A stretch of DNA of 64,000 nucleotides from Oceaniglobus roseus (GTDB lineage Bacteria; Pseudomonadota; Alphaproteobacteria; Rhodobacterales; Rhodobacteraceae), in assembly GCF_002869745.1 (NCBI RefSeq), contig NZ_PNOS01000025.1, forward strand, positions 1-64,000, in the 5' to 3' direction. Shown here one piece after another: positions 57,078 to 64,000 of this stretch; positions within the stretch are counted from its first letter, which is position 1, and every line of letters begins with the position of its first letter. The translations under genes and the position numbers were made by a program. The notes beneath the pieces are model-generated. The model worked only from the letters and a program-made list of their open reading frames with translations. It made no database searches and had not been told where the DNA came from.

Positions 57078-58688
57078 CTATCGGATCGCCGCGGCCAGCA
57101 GCGTCTGCGCGATGCTGGTGCCGGTGCCTGCCGTCTGTGCCGTCAGGTCGCTCTGCAGGAGATAGCGGCGGCGCAAGGCATCCATCCGGTCGCCGTCGAG
57201 GAAATCCTCGACCTTCGCGGTGCCGAAGAACCGTTCGGCCCGGTCCTTGAAGATGCCGAGCTGCTGGTCGATGTCGAGCGCGCCGACGCTGCCGGGCAGG
57301 CGGAACACCGTCTCGAACACCTGCCGAAGCGGCTTCGAGGCCATGATTCCGAACCAGCGCGAATCGTTCGACAGTCCCGCGGCCACCACATCGCCCAGAT
57401 CCCGCGCCATCGACAGGGCGATGCGCATGTCTGGATCGCTGTTGCCGACCTGGATCTCGAACTGGCGGTCGAGGTAGTTCTTCACGATCGCCTCGGCGAA
57501 GCCCTTGGGATAGACGCGCTCGGTCGTCGGCTCCTTCATCCCCATGGCGTCGGCGAAGGCCCGGTAGCGCGGATCGGGGTGGACGTTGACCAGCGAGGTC
57601 GGATCCCCCCGGTCCGACGTCAGGATCCGGCTGGCGAAGGCGAAGCCGTCGGGGCGGGCGGGCAGGTCGAAGAATTCGAAGGTCGCCAGCATCAGGCCGA
57701 AATCCTTCGCAAGCTCCGCCGGTGTCCCGGGCGGGGCGGTGCGGGCGTTCACCGTCTCCACCACCTTTTCGAGCGTGCTGGTGAAGGCGCGGCCCGCCGA
57801 CTCTGCCTCCGCGCGGGCGGCGAAATCGAAGACCTTCGCCAGCGCGGCGTAACGCGGATCGTCTTGGAGGTTGGCGAAGGAGGTGGGATCGGTGGGGTCC
57901 GAGGACAGCACGTCGGTCAGGAACCCGGTGCGGTCCACGTCGCCGCGCAATCCGAAGATGTCGAGCGTCGCCGTCAGCAGCGCCTCGTCGCCGAGGATGT
58001 CCTCGGGCGTGCGGATCTTGCCCGCCCTGCCGTCGAACATCCGGGCAAGGTCGTAGATCGACCCCGGCGCGGGCGCCTTGCGGGACAGGCCGAAGGCTTC
58101 GGCCAGTTCGGTGTAGCGCGGATCCGAGAGGCGGCGGGCGAAGGAGGCGGGGTCGGACGGATCGGATTCCAGTACCTGTTTCAGGAAATAGGTGTTGTCC
58201 ATGTCCTTCTCGAGCCCGAGGCTGCCGAGCGTGGCGCGCAGAAGGCTGCGGTCCCGCAGCAGGTCGTCCGCGGTCCGCAGGCCGGAAAGGCTTTCGGCCA
58301 CGGCATCCCGCGCCGACGCACCGTCGAGCTGCGGCCCGCCGTCGCCCGCGAAGTTGAAGGCCTTGGCCAGCGCGAGGTACCGCTTGTCGGCCAGCCGGTT
58401 GGCGAGGGAGCGGTCGTCGCTCAGGTCGGAGTCGAGGATGCGCCTGATGAAGGCGCGGTTGTCCAGATCCTCGTCCAGGCCGAAGGCGCCGAGGGCGACG
58501 GACAGCAGCGTGCGGTCGGCCATCAGCTGGTCCGAGGTCTGGACGTCCTTCAGCCGGTCGAGCACGTGTTCGGTGGTCCGCGCCACCTGCGGCGTCTTCG
58601 CAAGCAGGGTCTGCTGCTGGTCCCGCGTGCGGGCGAGGAAGGCATAGCCTGCAAGGCCGGTGCCGAGAACGATCGGCGAAAAGCTCAT
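57078..58688 (-). CDS. DUF1217 protein with four internal repeats
   Basis: 536 residues. Four ~56-residue helical repeats at about 58-113, 146-201, 234-289 and 329-384, each with D-x-x-L-L-x-A-T-L-x-x-F-G-L, then ILxSDPSDP, then DPRYxxLAxAFxF. This is the DUF1217 pattern, seen in Rhodobacterales mostly beside flagellar genes. The C-terminal ~140 residues are a helical domain containing VGNSDPDMRIALSMARDL. Hydrophobic start SPIVLGTGLAGYAFLA. GGAGG 4 bases before ATG 58688. No flagellar gene is in the window. Confidence 0.82.
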   Translation of the reverse strand: MSFSPIVLGTGLAGYAFLARTRDQQQTLLAKTPQVARTTEHVLDRLKDVQTSDQLMADRTLLSVALGAFGLDEDLDNRAFIRRILDSDLSDDRSLANRLADKRYLALAKAFNFAGDGGPQLDGASARDAVAESLSGLRTADDLLRDRSLLRATLGSLGLEKDMDNTYFLKQVLESDPSDPASFARRLSDPRYTELAEAFGLSRKAPAPGSIYDLARMFDGRAGKIRTPEDILGDEALLTATLDIFGLRGDVDRTGFLTDVLSSDPTDPTSFANLQDDPRYAALAKVFDFAARAEAESAGRAFTSTLEKVVETVNARTAPPGTPAELAKDFGLMLATFEFFDLPARPDGFAFASRILTSDRGDPTSLVNVHPDPRYRAFADAMGMKEPTTERVYPKGFAEAIVKNYLDRQFEIQVGNSDPDMRIALSMARDLGDVVAAGLSNDSRWFGIMASKPLRQVFETVFRLPGSVGALDIDQQLGIFKDRAERFFGTAKVEDFLDGDRMDALRRRYLLQSDLTAQTAGTGTSIAQTLLAAAIR

Positions 58689-58847
58689 CACCCCTCCGGA
58701 TCCGGCGCAGGGTGCGCCGCTTCCCCTACCGTAGCGGACGCCGCTTAACGGAATGTTGCCGAGGCCCCGCCGCCCCTCGGATCGTCGTTGCCGAAAGGAC
58801 GGGAACGCGCCATAACGGGCGCGCCAGATCCCGCAGAGGACACTCCC

Positions 58848-58991
58848 ATGCGTCTTTCGATGCTTCTTCTCGCCGCCGCCGCGACTCTTGCCGCCTGCGG
58901 GGCGAATGCACCGCCGAACCCGACCCAAGGGGCGAAAACGGGTGTGAGCGTCTCGGGCGACGCGAGGATCGGCGTGACGGCCACGCTCTGA
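58848..58991 (+). CDS. Small lipoprotein of the argH-neighbour type
   Basis: 47 residues: MRLSMLLLAAAATLAACGAN, lipobox LAAC, then a short mature peptide ending VSVSGDARIGVTATL. Tiny lipoproteins with this GVxVSGxARIGV ending commonly follow argH in Rhodobacterales. The stop overlaps the next ATG (TGATG). Confidence 0.75.
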   Translation: MRLSMLLLAAAATLAACGANAPPNPTQGAKTGVSVSGDARIGVTATL

Positions 58992-59302
58992 TGTCGCCCT
59001 TGCGGGCGCTCTATCTCGGGCTCGCGCTCTGGGGCGCGGTGCACCCGATGTACTGGTTCCTGACTTACCTGTCCCAGAACGCCTGGGACTTCGGGGCGAT
59101 GATCGACGCCTGGTACGTCAACGCCTCGACCACGGGGCTGACCTGGGACCTGACCATCGCCGCGATCGCCCTGACCGTCTGGATCCTGGCCGAGGTGGCG
59201 GCGCGGCGCCGTTTCCTCGGGCTGGTGGCCATCCCCGCCACCTTCTGCATCGGCGTCAGCTGCGGGCTGCCGCTGTACCTCTTCCTGCGCACCCGTCCCT
59301 GA
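58991..59302 (+). CDS. DUF2834 membrane protein
   Basis: 103 residues with about three transmembrane helices (ALYLGLALWGAVHPMYWFL; LTIAAIALTVWILAEVAARR; FLGLVAIPATFCIGVSCGLP). The spacing fits DUF2834. Function unknown. Translationally coupled to the small lipoprotein. Confidence 0.8.
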   Translation: MSPLRALYLGLALWGAVHPMYWFLTYLSQNAWDFGAMIDAWYVNASTTGLTWDLTIAAIALTVWILAEVAARRRFLGLVAIPATFCIGVSCGLPLYLFLRTRP

Positions 59303-59324
59303 CGGCGGCGCTGGCCGAGGGGGC

Positions 59325-59370
59325 GGGACGCCTCCGGCGGGAGTATTTTTCGCAAGGAAGAAGCAGGGAA
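59325..59370 (+). repeat. Dispersed intergenic repeat, subtype 2, copy f
   Basis: GACGCCTCCGGCGGGAGTAT then TTTTCGCAAGGAAGAAGCAG. Same orientation as, and 23 bases after, the DUF2834 gene. GCCTCCGGCGGGAG plus TATTTTT has the form of a weak intrinsic terminator. Confidence 0.8.
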
Positions 59371-59406
59371 GGTCCGGCCCTGGAAGGCGGGGGTTCGTTT
59401 CGGCCG

Positions 59407-59446
59407 CTGTCATCGTTCCGTTACCGTTCCGTAACGTCACTGTCAC
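59407..59446 (+). promoter_or_regulatory. Tandem Pho box upstream of the phytase-like gene
   Basis: Four 7-base half-sites start exactly 11 bases apart: CTGTCAT (59407), CCGTTAC (59418), CCGTAAC (59429) and CTGTCAC (59440). The outer two match the PhoB consensus CTGTCAT/CTGTCAC; the inner two are degenerate. Eleven-base spacing is the PhoB direct-repeat geometry. The array ends 43 bases before the start codon of the secreted phytase-like gene, a plausible phosphate-starvation target. The pattern is seen; PhoB control is inferred. Confidence 0.75.
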
Positions 59447-59488
59447 CCGCTGCGGCCAAAAGCGCCGCAGAACAGAGGGGACCGTCAC

Positions 59489-61645
59489 ATGACACACCGT
59501 TTCGCCACTGCCGTCTCCGCGCTTGCCCTGATGGCGGGCGCGGCGTCGGCCGACAGCTTCAACCGCATCGCCAGCTTCCCGGTGGCCTCCAACATGGCCG
59601 AGGGCGAGGACACGGCCCGCGAGAGCAGCGCCGAGATCATCTCGGCCACCGACGACGGGATGACGCTGGTCTATACCGACAGCCCGCTCGGCGCGCTGGG
59701 CTTCATCGACATCGCCGATCCGGCGGCGCCGAAGCCGCTCGGCAACCTCGGCCTCGACGGCGAGCCGACGAGCGTGACGGTGATCGGGCAGACAGCTTTT
59801 GCCGGGGTGAACACCTCGGAAAGCTACACCGCGCCCTCGGGCGTGCTGGTCTCGGTCGACGTGGCGAGCCGGGCCGAGACCGGACGATGCGACCTCGGCG
59901 GCCAGCCCGACTCGGTCGCCAAGGCGCCGGACGGGTCGTTCCTGGCCGTCGCGGTCGAGAACGAGCGGGACGAGGATCTGAACGATGGCGCGCTGCCGCA
60001 GATGCCCGCGGGATACCTGGTGCTGGTCGATATCGTCGACGGCGCGCTGGCCTGCGACACGATGAAGAAGGTGGATCTGACGGGGTTGGCCGAGATCGCG
60101 CCGGAGGACCCCGAGCCGGAATACGTCTCGATCAACGCCCTGGGCGAGACGGTGGTGACGCTGCAGGAAAACAACCACCTGGTGGTGGTCGGGCGTGACG
60201 GCACGGTGATCAGCGACTTCAGCGCCGGGACCGTGGACCTGGAGGGCATCGACGCCACCGACGAGCGCGGCGCGCTGATCTTCACCGAATCGCAGCAGGG
60301 CCGGAAGCGGGAACCGGACGCGGTGACCTGGATCGACGACACCCGTTTCGCCATCGCCAACGAGGGCGATTACGAAGGCGGCTCGCGCGGCTGGACGATC
60401 TTCGCCAAGGACGGCACCGAGGTCTACGAGAGCGGCACCTCCTTCGAGCAGGCCATCATCCGGATCGGCCACTACCCCGACAAGCGGTCCGACGCGAAGG
60501 GCGTCGAGCCCGAGAGCGTGACCTTCGACACCTTCGGCGGCACGCCGATGCTGTTCGTGGGGGCCGAGCGCGCCTCGGTCGTCGGCGTCTACGACGTCAC
60601 CGATCCCGCGGCGCCGGTGCTGACGCAGCTTCTGCCCTCGGGCGTCGGCCCCGAAGGCTATGTCACGATCCCCGAACGCGGCCTCCTGGTCTCGGCCAAC
60701 GAAAGCGATCTGGCCGAGGACGGCGGCGCGCGCTCCCATGTCATGCTCTACCAGTACGGCGCGGGCGATCCGGTCTATCCGCACCTGACCTCGGAAGGGA
60801 TGGCCGAACTGACCGGCTGGGGCGCGCTCAGCGGTCTCGTGGCGGGGGAGGGCGCGACGCTCTACGCGATCAACGACAGTTTCTATGGCTACCAGCCGAC
60901 GATCTTCGCCATCGACGTCTCGACAAAGCCCGCGAAGATCACCGAAGCCCTGCGCGTCACCCGCGCCGGGATGCCGGCGCAGAAGCTCGACATGGAGGGC
61001 ATCACGCTGGACGGCGAGGGCGGCTTCTGGGTCGCCTCCGAGGGACGGACCGACCGACTGGTGCCCCACGCGCTCTATCACATCGACGCCGAGGGCGAGA
61101 TCAGGGGCGAGGTTGGCCTGCCGCCGGAGCTGGCGGCGGTCGAGAAGCGGTTCGGCTTCGAGGGGATCACGAAGGTCGGCGACTGGCTGTGGATGGCGGT
61201 GCAGCGCGAATGGGCCGACGATCCGAAGGGCCAGGTGAAGCTCGTCGCCTACAATCCCGAGACGGAAGAGTGGGGCGCCGTAGCCTATCCGCTGGACGAA
61301 GCGGGGGAGGGCTGGGTCGGCCTCAGCGAGATCACGGCCCACGGCGATCACGTCTACATCGTCGAGCGCGACAACCAGCTGGGCACCGCGGCGAAGACGA
61401 AGAAGGTCTATCGCGTCGCGCTCGATGAGCTGACCCCGGCGCCGCTCGGCGGCGAGCTGCCGCTGGTTAAGAAGGAGGAGGTGCGCGACCTGATGGCCGA
61501 CCTGACCTCCACCGGCGGCTATGTCATGGACAAGGTCGAGGGGCTGGCCATCCAGGCCGACGGCACCGCCTGGGCCGTGACCGACAACGACGGGGTCGAC
61601 GACAGTTCGGGCGAGACGCTGCTCTGGTCCTTCCCGGTGAACTGA
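59489..61645 (+). CDS. Secreted phytase/esterase-like beta-propeller protein
   Basis: 718 residues with a signal peptide (ATAVSALALMAGAASA). The first half has beta-propeller-like blades (VYTDSPLGALGFIDIADPAAP, GQPDSVAKAPDGSFLAVAVE). The second half carries the 'esterase-like activity of phytase' pattern: AELTGWGALSGLVAGEG, YAINDSFYGYQPTIFAID, KLDMEGITLDGEGGFWVASE, EGITKVGDWLWMAVQREW and VEGLAIQADGTAWAVTDNDG. Probably releases phosphate from extracellular organophosphates; the tandem Pho box upstream supports this. GAGGGG precedes ATG 59489. Confidence 0.86.
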   Translation: MTHRFATAVSALALMAGAASADSFNRIASFPVASNMAEGEDTARESSAEIISATDDGMTLVYTDSPLGALGFIDIADPAAPKPLGNLGLDGEPTSVTVIGQTAFAGVNTSESYTAPSGVLVSVDVASRAETGRCDLGGQPDSVAKAPDGSFLAVAVENERDEDLNDGALPQMPAGYLVLVDIVDGALACDTMKKVDLTGLAEIAPEDPEPEYVSINALGETVVTLQENNHLVVVGRDGTVISDFSAGTVDLEGIDATDERGALIFTESQQGRKREPDAVTWIDDTRFAIANEGDYEGGSRGWTIFAKDGTEVYESGTSFEQAIIRIGHYPDKRSDAKGVEPESVTFDTFGGTPMLFVGAERASVVGVYDVTDPAAPVLTQLLPSGVGPEGYVTIPERGLLVSANESDLAEDGGARSHVMLYQYGAGDPVYPHLTSEGMAELTGWGALSGLVAGEGATLYAINDSFYGYQPTIFAIDVSTKPAKITEALRVTRAGMPAQKLDMEGITLDGEGGFWVASEGRTDRLVPHALYHIDAEGEIRGEVGLPPELAAVEKRFGFEGITKVGDWLWMAVQREWADDPKGQVKLVAYNPETEEWGAVAYPLDEAGEGWVGLSEITAHGDHVYIVERDNQLGTAAKTKKVYRVALDELTPAPLGGELPLVKKEEVRDLMADLTSTGGYVMDKVEGLAIQADGTAWAVTDNDGVDDSSGETLLWSFPVN

Positions 61646-61668
61646 CCCTCGCCTCGGGACGATGATGC

Positions 61669-61703
61669 AACGGCCCTCCGGACAGACCGGGGGGCCGTTT
61701 TCC
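61669..61703 (+). terminator. Intrinsic terminator after the phytase-like gene
   Basis: 13-bp stem AACGGCCCTCCGG / CCGGGGGGCCGTT (one G-T pair), 5-base loop, followed by TTTTCC. Confidence 0.8.
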
Positions 61704-61809
61704 GTTCCCCCCGGTCGTGACGATCTTCTTCGCTTGCCGCGTCAAGGGGGGGCTTCTAGACTGCGCGGACAAAGCCTATTTGACACCAAGAGATCATTGA
61801 GGAACCGCC

Positions 61810-62886
61810 ATGGCCGATTTCGATGCCCAGGTCCGTGAAAGCCAGGCGCAGGTCGCCGAGGCGCAGGTCAAGATCAGCGAGCTGACGAGCCGGATCGAGG
61901 CGGCGCGCAGGAAGATGGCGGCGGGCACCGACGCCACCCTCGACATCGAGAACGCGACGCTGGAAGACGTCCACGCCCACACCGAGGCGATGAACGCCAA
62001 CATCGCCGAGCTGATCATGGGGCTCGACGACGTGACGGCGGGCTTCTCCAAGGACTTCGCCGAGATGCGCGACAAGACGGGCTGGGAAAGCTTCGTCGGC
62101 ATCTTCTCGGAAGCCAAGTCGGAATCCATGCGCCAGGAGCGGATGCGCACGGCGAGCGTGGACGACAAGTTGCAGGACCTGATCTCGAAATCCGACATCA
62201 TCGTGCGGCTGCTGGAAAGCCAGCTTGCCGTGCTGAACGAGCAGAAGGCGAAGGTCGAGGGCAACCTCGTCGAGACGCTGGACGAGCGCGAGGCGGTGGT
62301 GGGCGAGCTCGAGGCGCTGCGGGCCGAGATCCTGGCGATGGATCCGAAGATCATCGAGCTGGAAAACAGGATCTCGATGACCCAGGACGCCGCGGCGCGC
62401 ACGAAGCTCGAAAGCGAACTGGCCGACGTCAACACCCGCTACAACGAGCTGGTGCAGCAGGAGCAGGTGAAGCTCGCCAAGTCCCAGACGCTGGAGCGCT
62501 ACATCGAGAAGGGCAAGACCTGGGTCGACTCCCTGCAGAACCAGGCGGCGACGCAGATGGTGCTGATCAACAAGCTGCAGACCGACACCAAGCAGCGGGT
62601 GGTGCTGTACGACGCGCTGACGAAGTCGCTGAAGACGGCGCAGCAGCAGGACGTGGCACACCGGATCAACGAGATCGGGGTGAAGACCGACCAGGAGGCG
62701 CAGACCGCCATGGCCGGGATCGGCGCCGCGACGAACGCGCGCATGGCCGACATGCTGGAGGCGCACGAGGATCACATGGTCTTCGCCCGCAAGGTGCTGG
62801 AGCAGAAGCAGAAGGCCGACGAACGCTTCGCCCGCCGCTTCTCGGCCATCGTGCAGAAGCACGACAAGAACCTCTACGGCGGCTAG
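61810..62886 (+). CDS. Coiled-coil protein of unknown function
   Basis: 358 residues, soluble, nearly all alpha-helical heptads (e.g. VAEAQVKISELTSRIEAARR, EREAVVGELEALRAEILAMD, KLESELADVNTRYNELVQQE). No catalytic motif. Such a coiled-coil gene often stands before 5-bromo-4-chloroindolyl-phosphate-hydrolysis-type and TelA (toxic anion resistance) genes in Rhodobacterales; I recall this arrangement but cannot verify it here. AGGAACC before ATG 61810. Confidence 0.78.
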   Translation: MADFDAQVRESQAQVAEAQVKISELTSRIEAARRKMAAGTDATLDIENATLEDVHAHTEAMNANIAELIMGLDDVTAGFSKDFAEMRDKTGWESFVGIFSEAKSESMRQERMRTASVDDKLQDLISKSDIIVRLLESQLAVLNEQKAKVEGNLVETLDEREAVVGELEALRAEILAMDPKIIELENRISMTQDAAARTKLESELADVNTRYNELVQQEQVKLAKSQTLERYIEKGKTWVDSLQNQAATQMVLINKLQTDTKQRVVLYDALTKSLKTAQQQDVAHRINEIGVKTDQEAQTAMAGIGAATNARMADMLEAHEDHMVFARKVLEQKQKADERFARRFSAIVQKHDKNLYGG

Positions 62887-62949
62887 GATGGGACGGACCC
62901 GCCGGGTCCGCGACGGGAACGTGACAGACCTCCTTCAAGAGCTTCGGCC

Positions 62950-64000
62950 GTGACCGTAAGCGGCGGCATCACCGGCGCCGACCTGTCCCGCGATCACGTC
63001 GGCCTGTCCGAGACCCTCGCGGCGCGGCGCTATTTCCGGATGTTCGAGGAGATCACCGGCCATCTGCCCCGGGTCGCCGCGGCGATGGAGGCGGACGGGC
63101 TGTTCTCGCGCCTCGAAACCGGGGTGCTGGCCGAGTATCTCGAGCGGATCGCGGGCACCTTCCGCGCGCTCGGCACAAAGTACCTGATGACCGGCCGCGA
63201 CACCGGCACCTTCTTCGGCTCGCTCGCCATCGACGTCACCGAAAGCGGCTTTCCGGTGTTCCGCGAACTGCTGACCATGGCCTCGGACTTCGCCCAGGCC
63301 GAGGCGCGGATCGCGGGCACGCCCGACCGCGCGGCGCTGCTCGACCGGATGGTGGAAGAGATCGTCGGCCGCCTGTCGATCCCGACACGGCTGCAGTTCG
63401 CCCTGTCGCAACGGCTCTACTTCGAAAGCCTGCTGGAGGACCGGCTGTTCTGGTCGCAGAATGCAGCCCAGTCGATCTGGCTGAGCGGGCTGGAGGAGCG
63501 GCGTCGGTTCCTGCTGCACTGGTCGGTCTACGACACCGAGCTGAACCTGCCGGTGATCTACCTGATGGAGGTCGAGGACAGCGGCCGCGTCTCGCTGGCG
63601 AAGGACGCGACCCGCTGGCCCGCGGTGCAGGCGCACCTTGCCGCGCAGTCGGTGGCGGGGCTGAAGCTTCTGACCATCGCCAAGGGCTTCGACACCGATT
63701 TCTCCGACCTGCACCCCAAGCGCCTGCGCCGCCTGCACGTCGGCCCGATGTATTCCGCCGCCTACACCCGCCAGACCGGCCCGATCCGCGAGGTGCTGGA
63801 GGAAGCCGCCGCCTCGGGACGCGACGACTGGGCGCTGGTCTGGACGCTGGAGGACCTGGAGAGCGAGCGGGTGGAGACGGAGCGCAGCGGCTGGTTCTCG
63901 ACCGTCGAGCGGGAGGTCTTCGCGCTCGACCCCTTCGCGGGGCGCGGCGCCGACACCGGCGCGACCCGCACCGAACGCTTCGTGATCCTGCCCGAACGCC
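62950..64000 (+). CDS. Hypothetical protein, 3' end outside window
   Basis: At least 350 residues from GTG 62950 (TVSGGITGADLSRDHVGLSE), still open at the right edge. Mostly helical and charged: RRYFRMFEEITGHLPRVAAA, ERIAGTFRALGTKYLMTGRD, LPTRLQFALS-like and YDTELNLPVIYLMEVEDSGR segments. No motif that I recognise. It starts 63 bases after the coiled-coil gene and is probably co-transcribed with it. The GTG has only a weak RBS (AAGAG), so the start may be a little downstream. Confidence 0.75.
   Translation, partial: MTVSGGITGADLSRDHVGLSETLAARRYFRMFEEITGHLPRVAAAMEADGLFSRLETGVLAEYLERIAGTFRALGTKYLMTGRDTGTFFGSLAIDVTESGFPVFRELLTMASDFAQAEARIAGTPDRAALLDRMVEEIVGRLSIPTRLQFALSQRLYFESLLEDRLFWSQNAAQSIWLSGLEERRRFLLHWSVYDTELNLPVIYLMEVEDSGRVSLAKDATRWPAVQAHLAAQSVAGLKLLTIAKGFDTDFSDLHPKRLRRLHVGPMYSAAYTRQTGPIREVLEEAAASGRDDWALVWTLEDLESERVETERSGWFSTVEREVFALDPFAGRGADTGATRTERFVILPER

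Noticed and set aside
56697-58748. A 683-codon plus-strand frame opposite the DUF1217 gene and its spacer
   Set aside because: Composition is typical antisense shadow; the minus strand shows four clear protein repeats and a good RBS.

Overview
This 64 kb window is chromosomal DNA of a high-GC alphaproteobacterium, most likely a member of the Rhodobacterales (Rhodobacter/Roseobacter/Paracoccus relatives). The evidence is the very GC-rich codon use, the order envC-ctpA-rppH, a 45-residue aa3-type cytochrome c oxidase subunit IV, DUF6173, DUF1217 and argH-associated lipoprotein genes, and an intergenic repeat with the core GCCTCCGGCGGGAGTATTT. I see no transposase, integrase, phage gene, CRISPR array or rRNA. 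Both ends cut a gene.

Layout. 1-3.9 kb: end of an envC-like gene, ctpA protease, rppH and two small unknown genes. 4.0-8.3 kb: a LOV-domain (blue-light) histidine kinase divergent from a stand-alone, C-terminally shortened dnaE2 behind a likely LexA operator. 8.7-12.4 kb: glutathione S-transferase, PaiB-like flavoprotein, mtaB, dapF and tRNA-Lys. 12.6-19.7 kb: a glycosyltransferase-like gene, then a leucine-degradation operon (MCC beta, macro domain, MCC alpha, HMG-CoA lyase, methylglutaconyl-CoA hydratase-like). 19.9-23.8 kb: HdeA-like secreted protein, a PLP lyase/M24 hydrolase/racemase cassette and a GFA-family gene. 23.9-27.6 kb: pnp and rpsO separated by an opposing SDR gene. 28.0-32.0 kb: two paralogous N-anchored RTX proteins around a fluoroacetate-dehalogenase-like hydrolase. 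32.1-34.6 kb: DUF6173, CoxIV-type peptide, lipoprotein and azlCD. 34.6-39.0 kb: a molybdenum cofactor block (fdhD, mobA, mobB, moeA), the last three overlapping as GTGA, with moeA fused to an extra N-terminal domain.

39.3-52.5 kb: Orn/Lys/Arg decarboxylase, a membrane protein with greA, ETF-ubiquinone oxidoreductase, a TPR protein with ispE, polyprenyl diphosphate synthase, DUF2007 with trmN6, a YdcH-type small protein, thiolase and an EAL protein. 52.6-59.3 kb: tag, DUF2252, a TlpA-like thioredoxin, argH, a four-repeat DUF1217 protein, a small lipoprotein and DUF2834. 59.4-61.7 kb: a large secreted phytase/esterase-like protein behind an 11-bp-periodic tandem Pho box. 61.8-64 kb: a coiled-coil protein and a truncated partner, possibly the start of a TelA-type toxic-anion cluster.

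Most of the window is ordinary core metabolism. The parts that deserve attention are the LOV kinase/dnaE2 pair, the macro-domain gene inside the leucine operon, the moeA fusion, the RTX pair, the Pho-box-driven phytase-like gene, two families of dispersed intergenic repeats, and a dapF with serine at a catalytic cysteine position.
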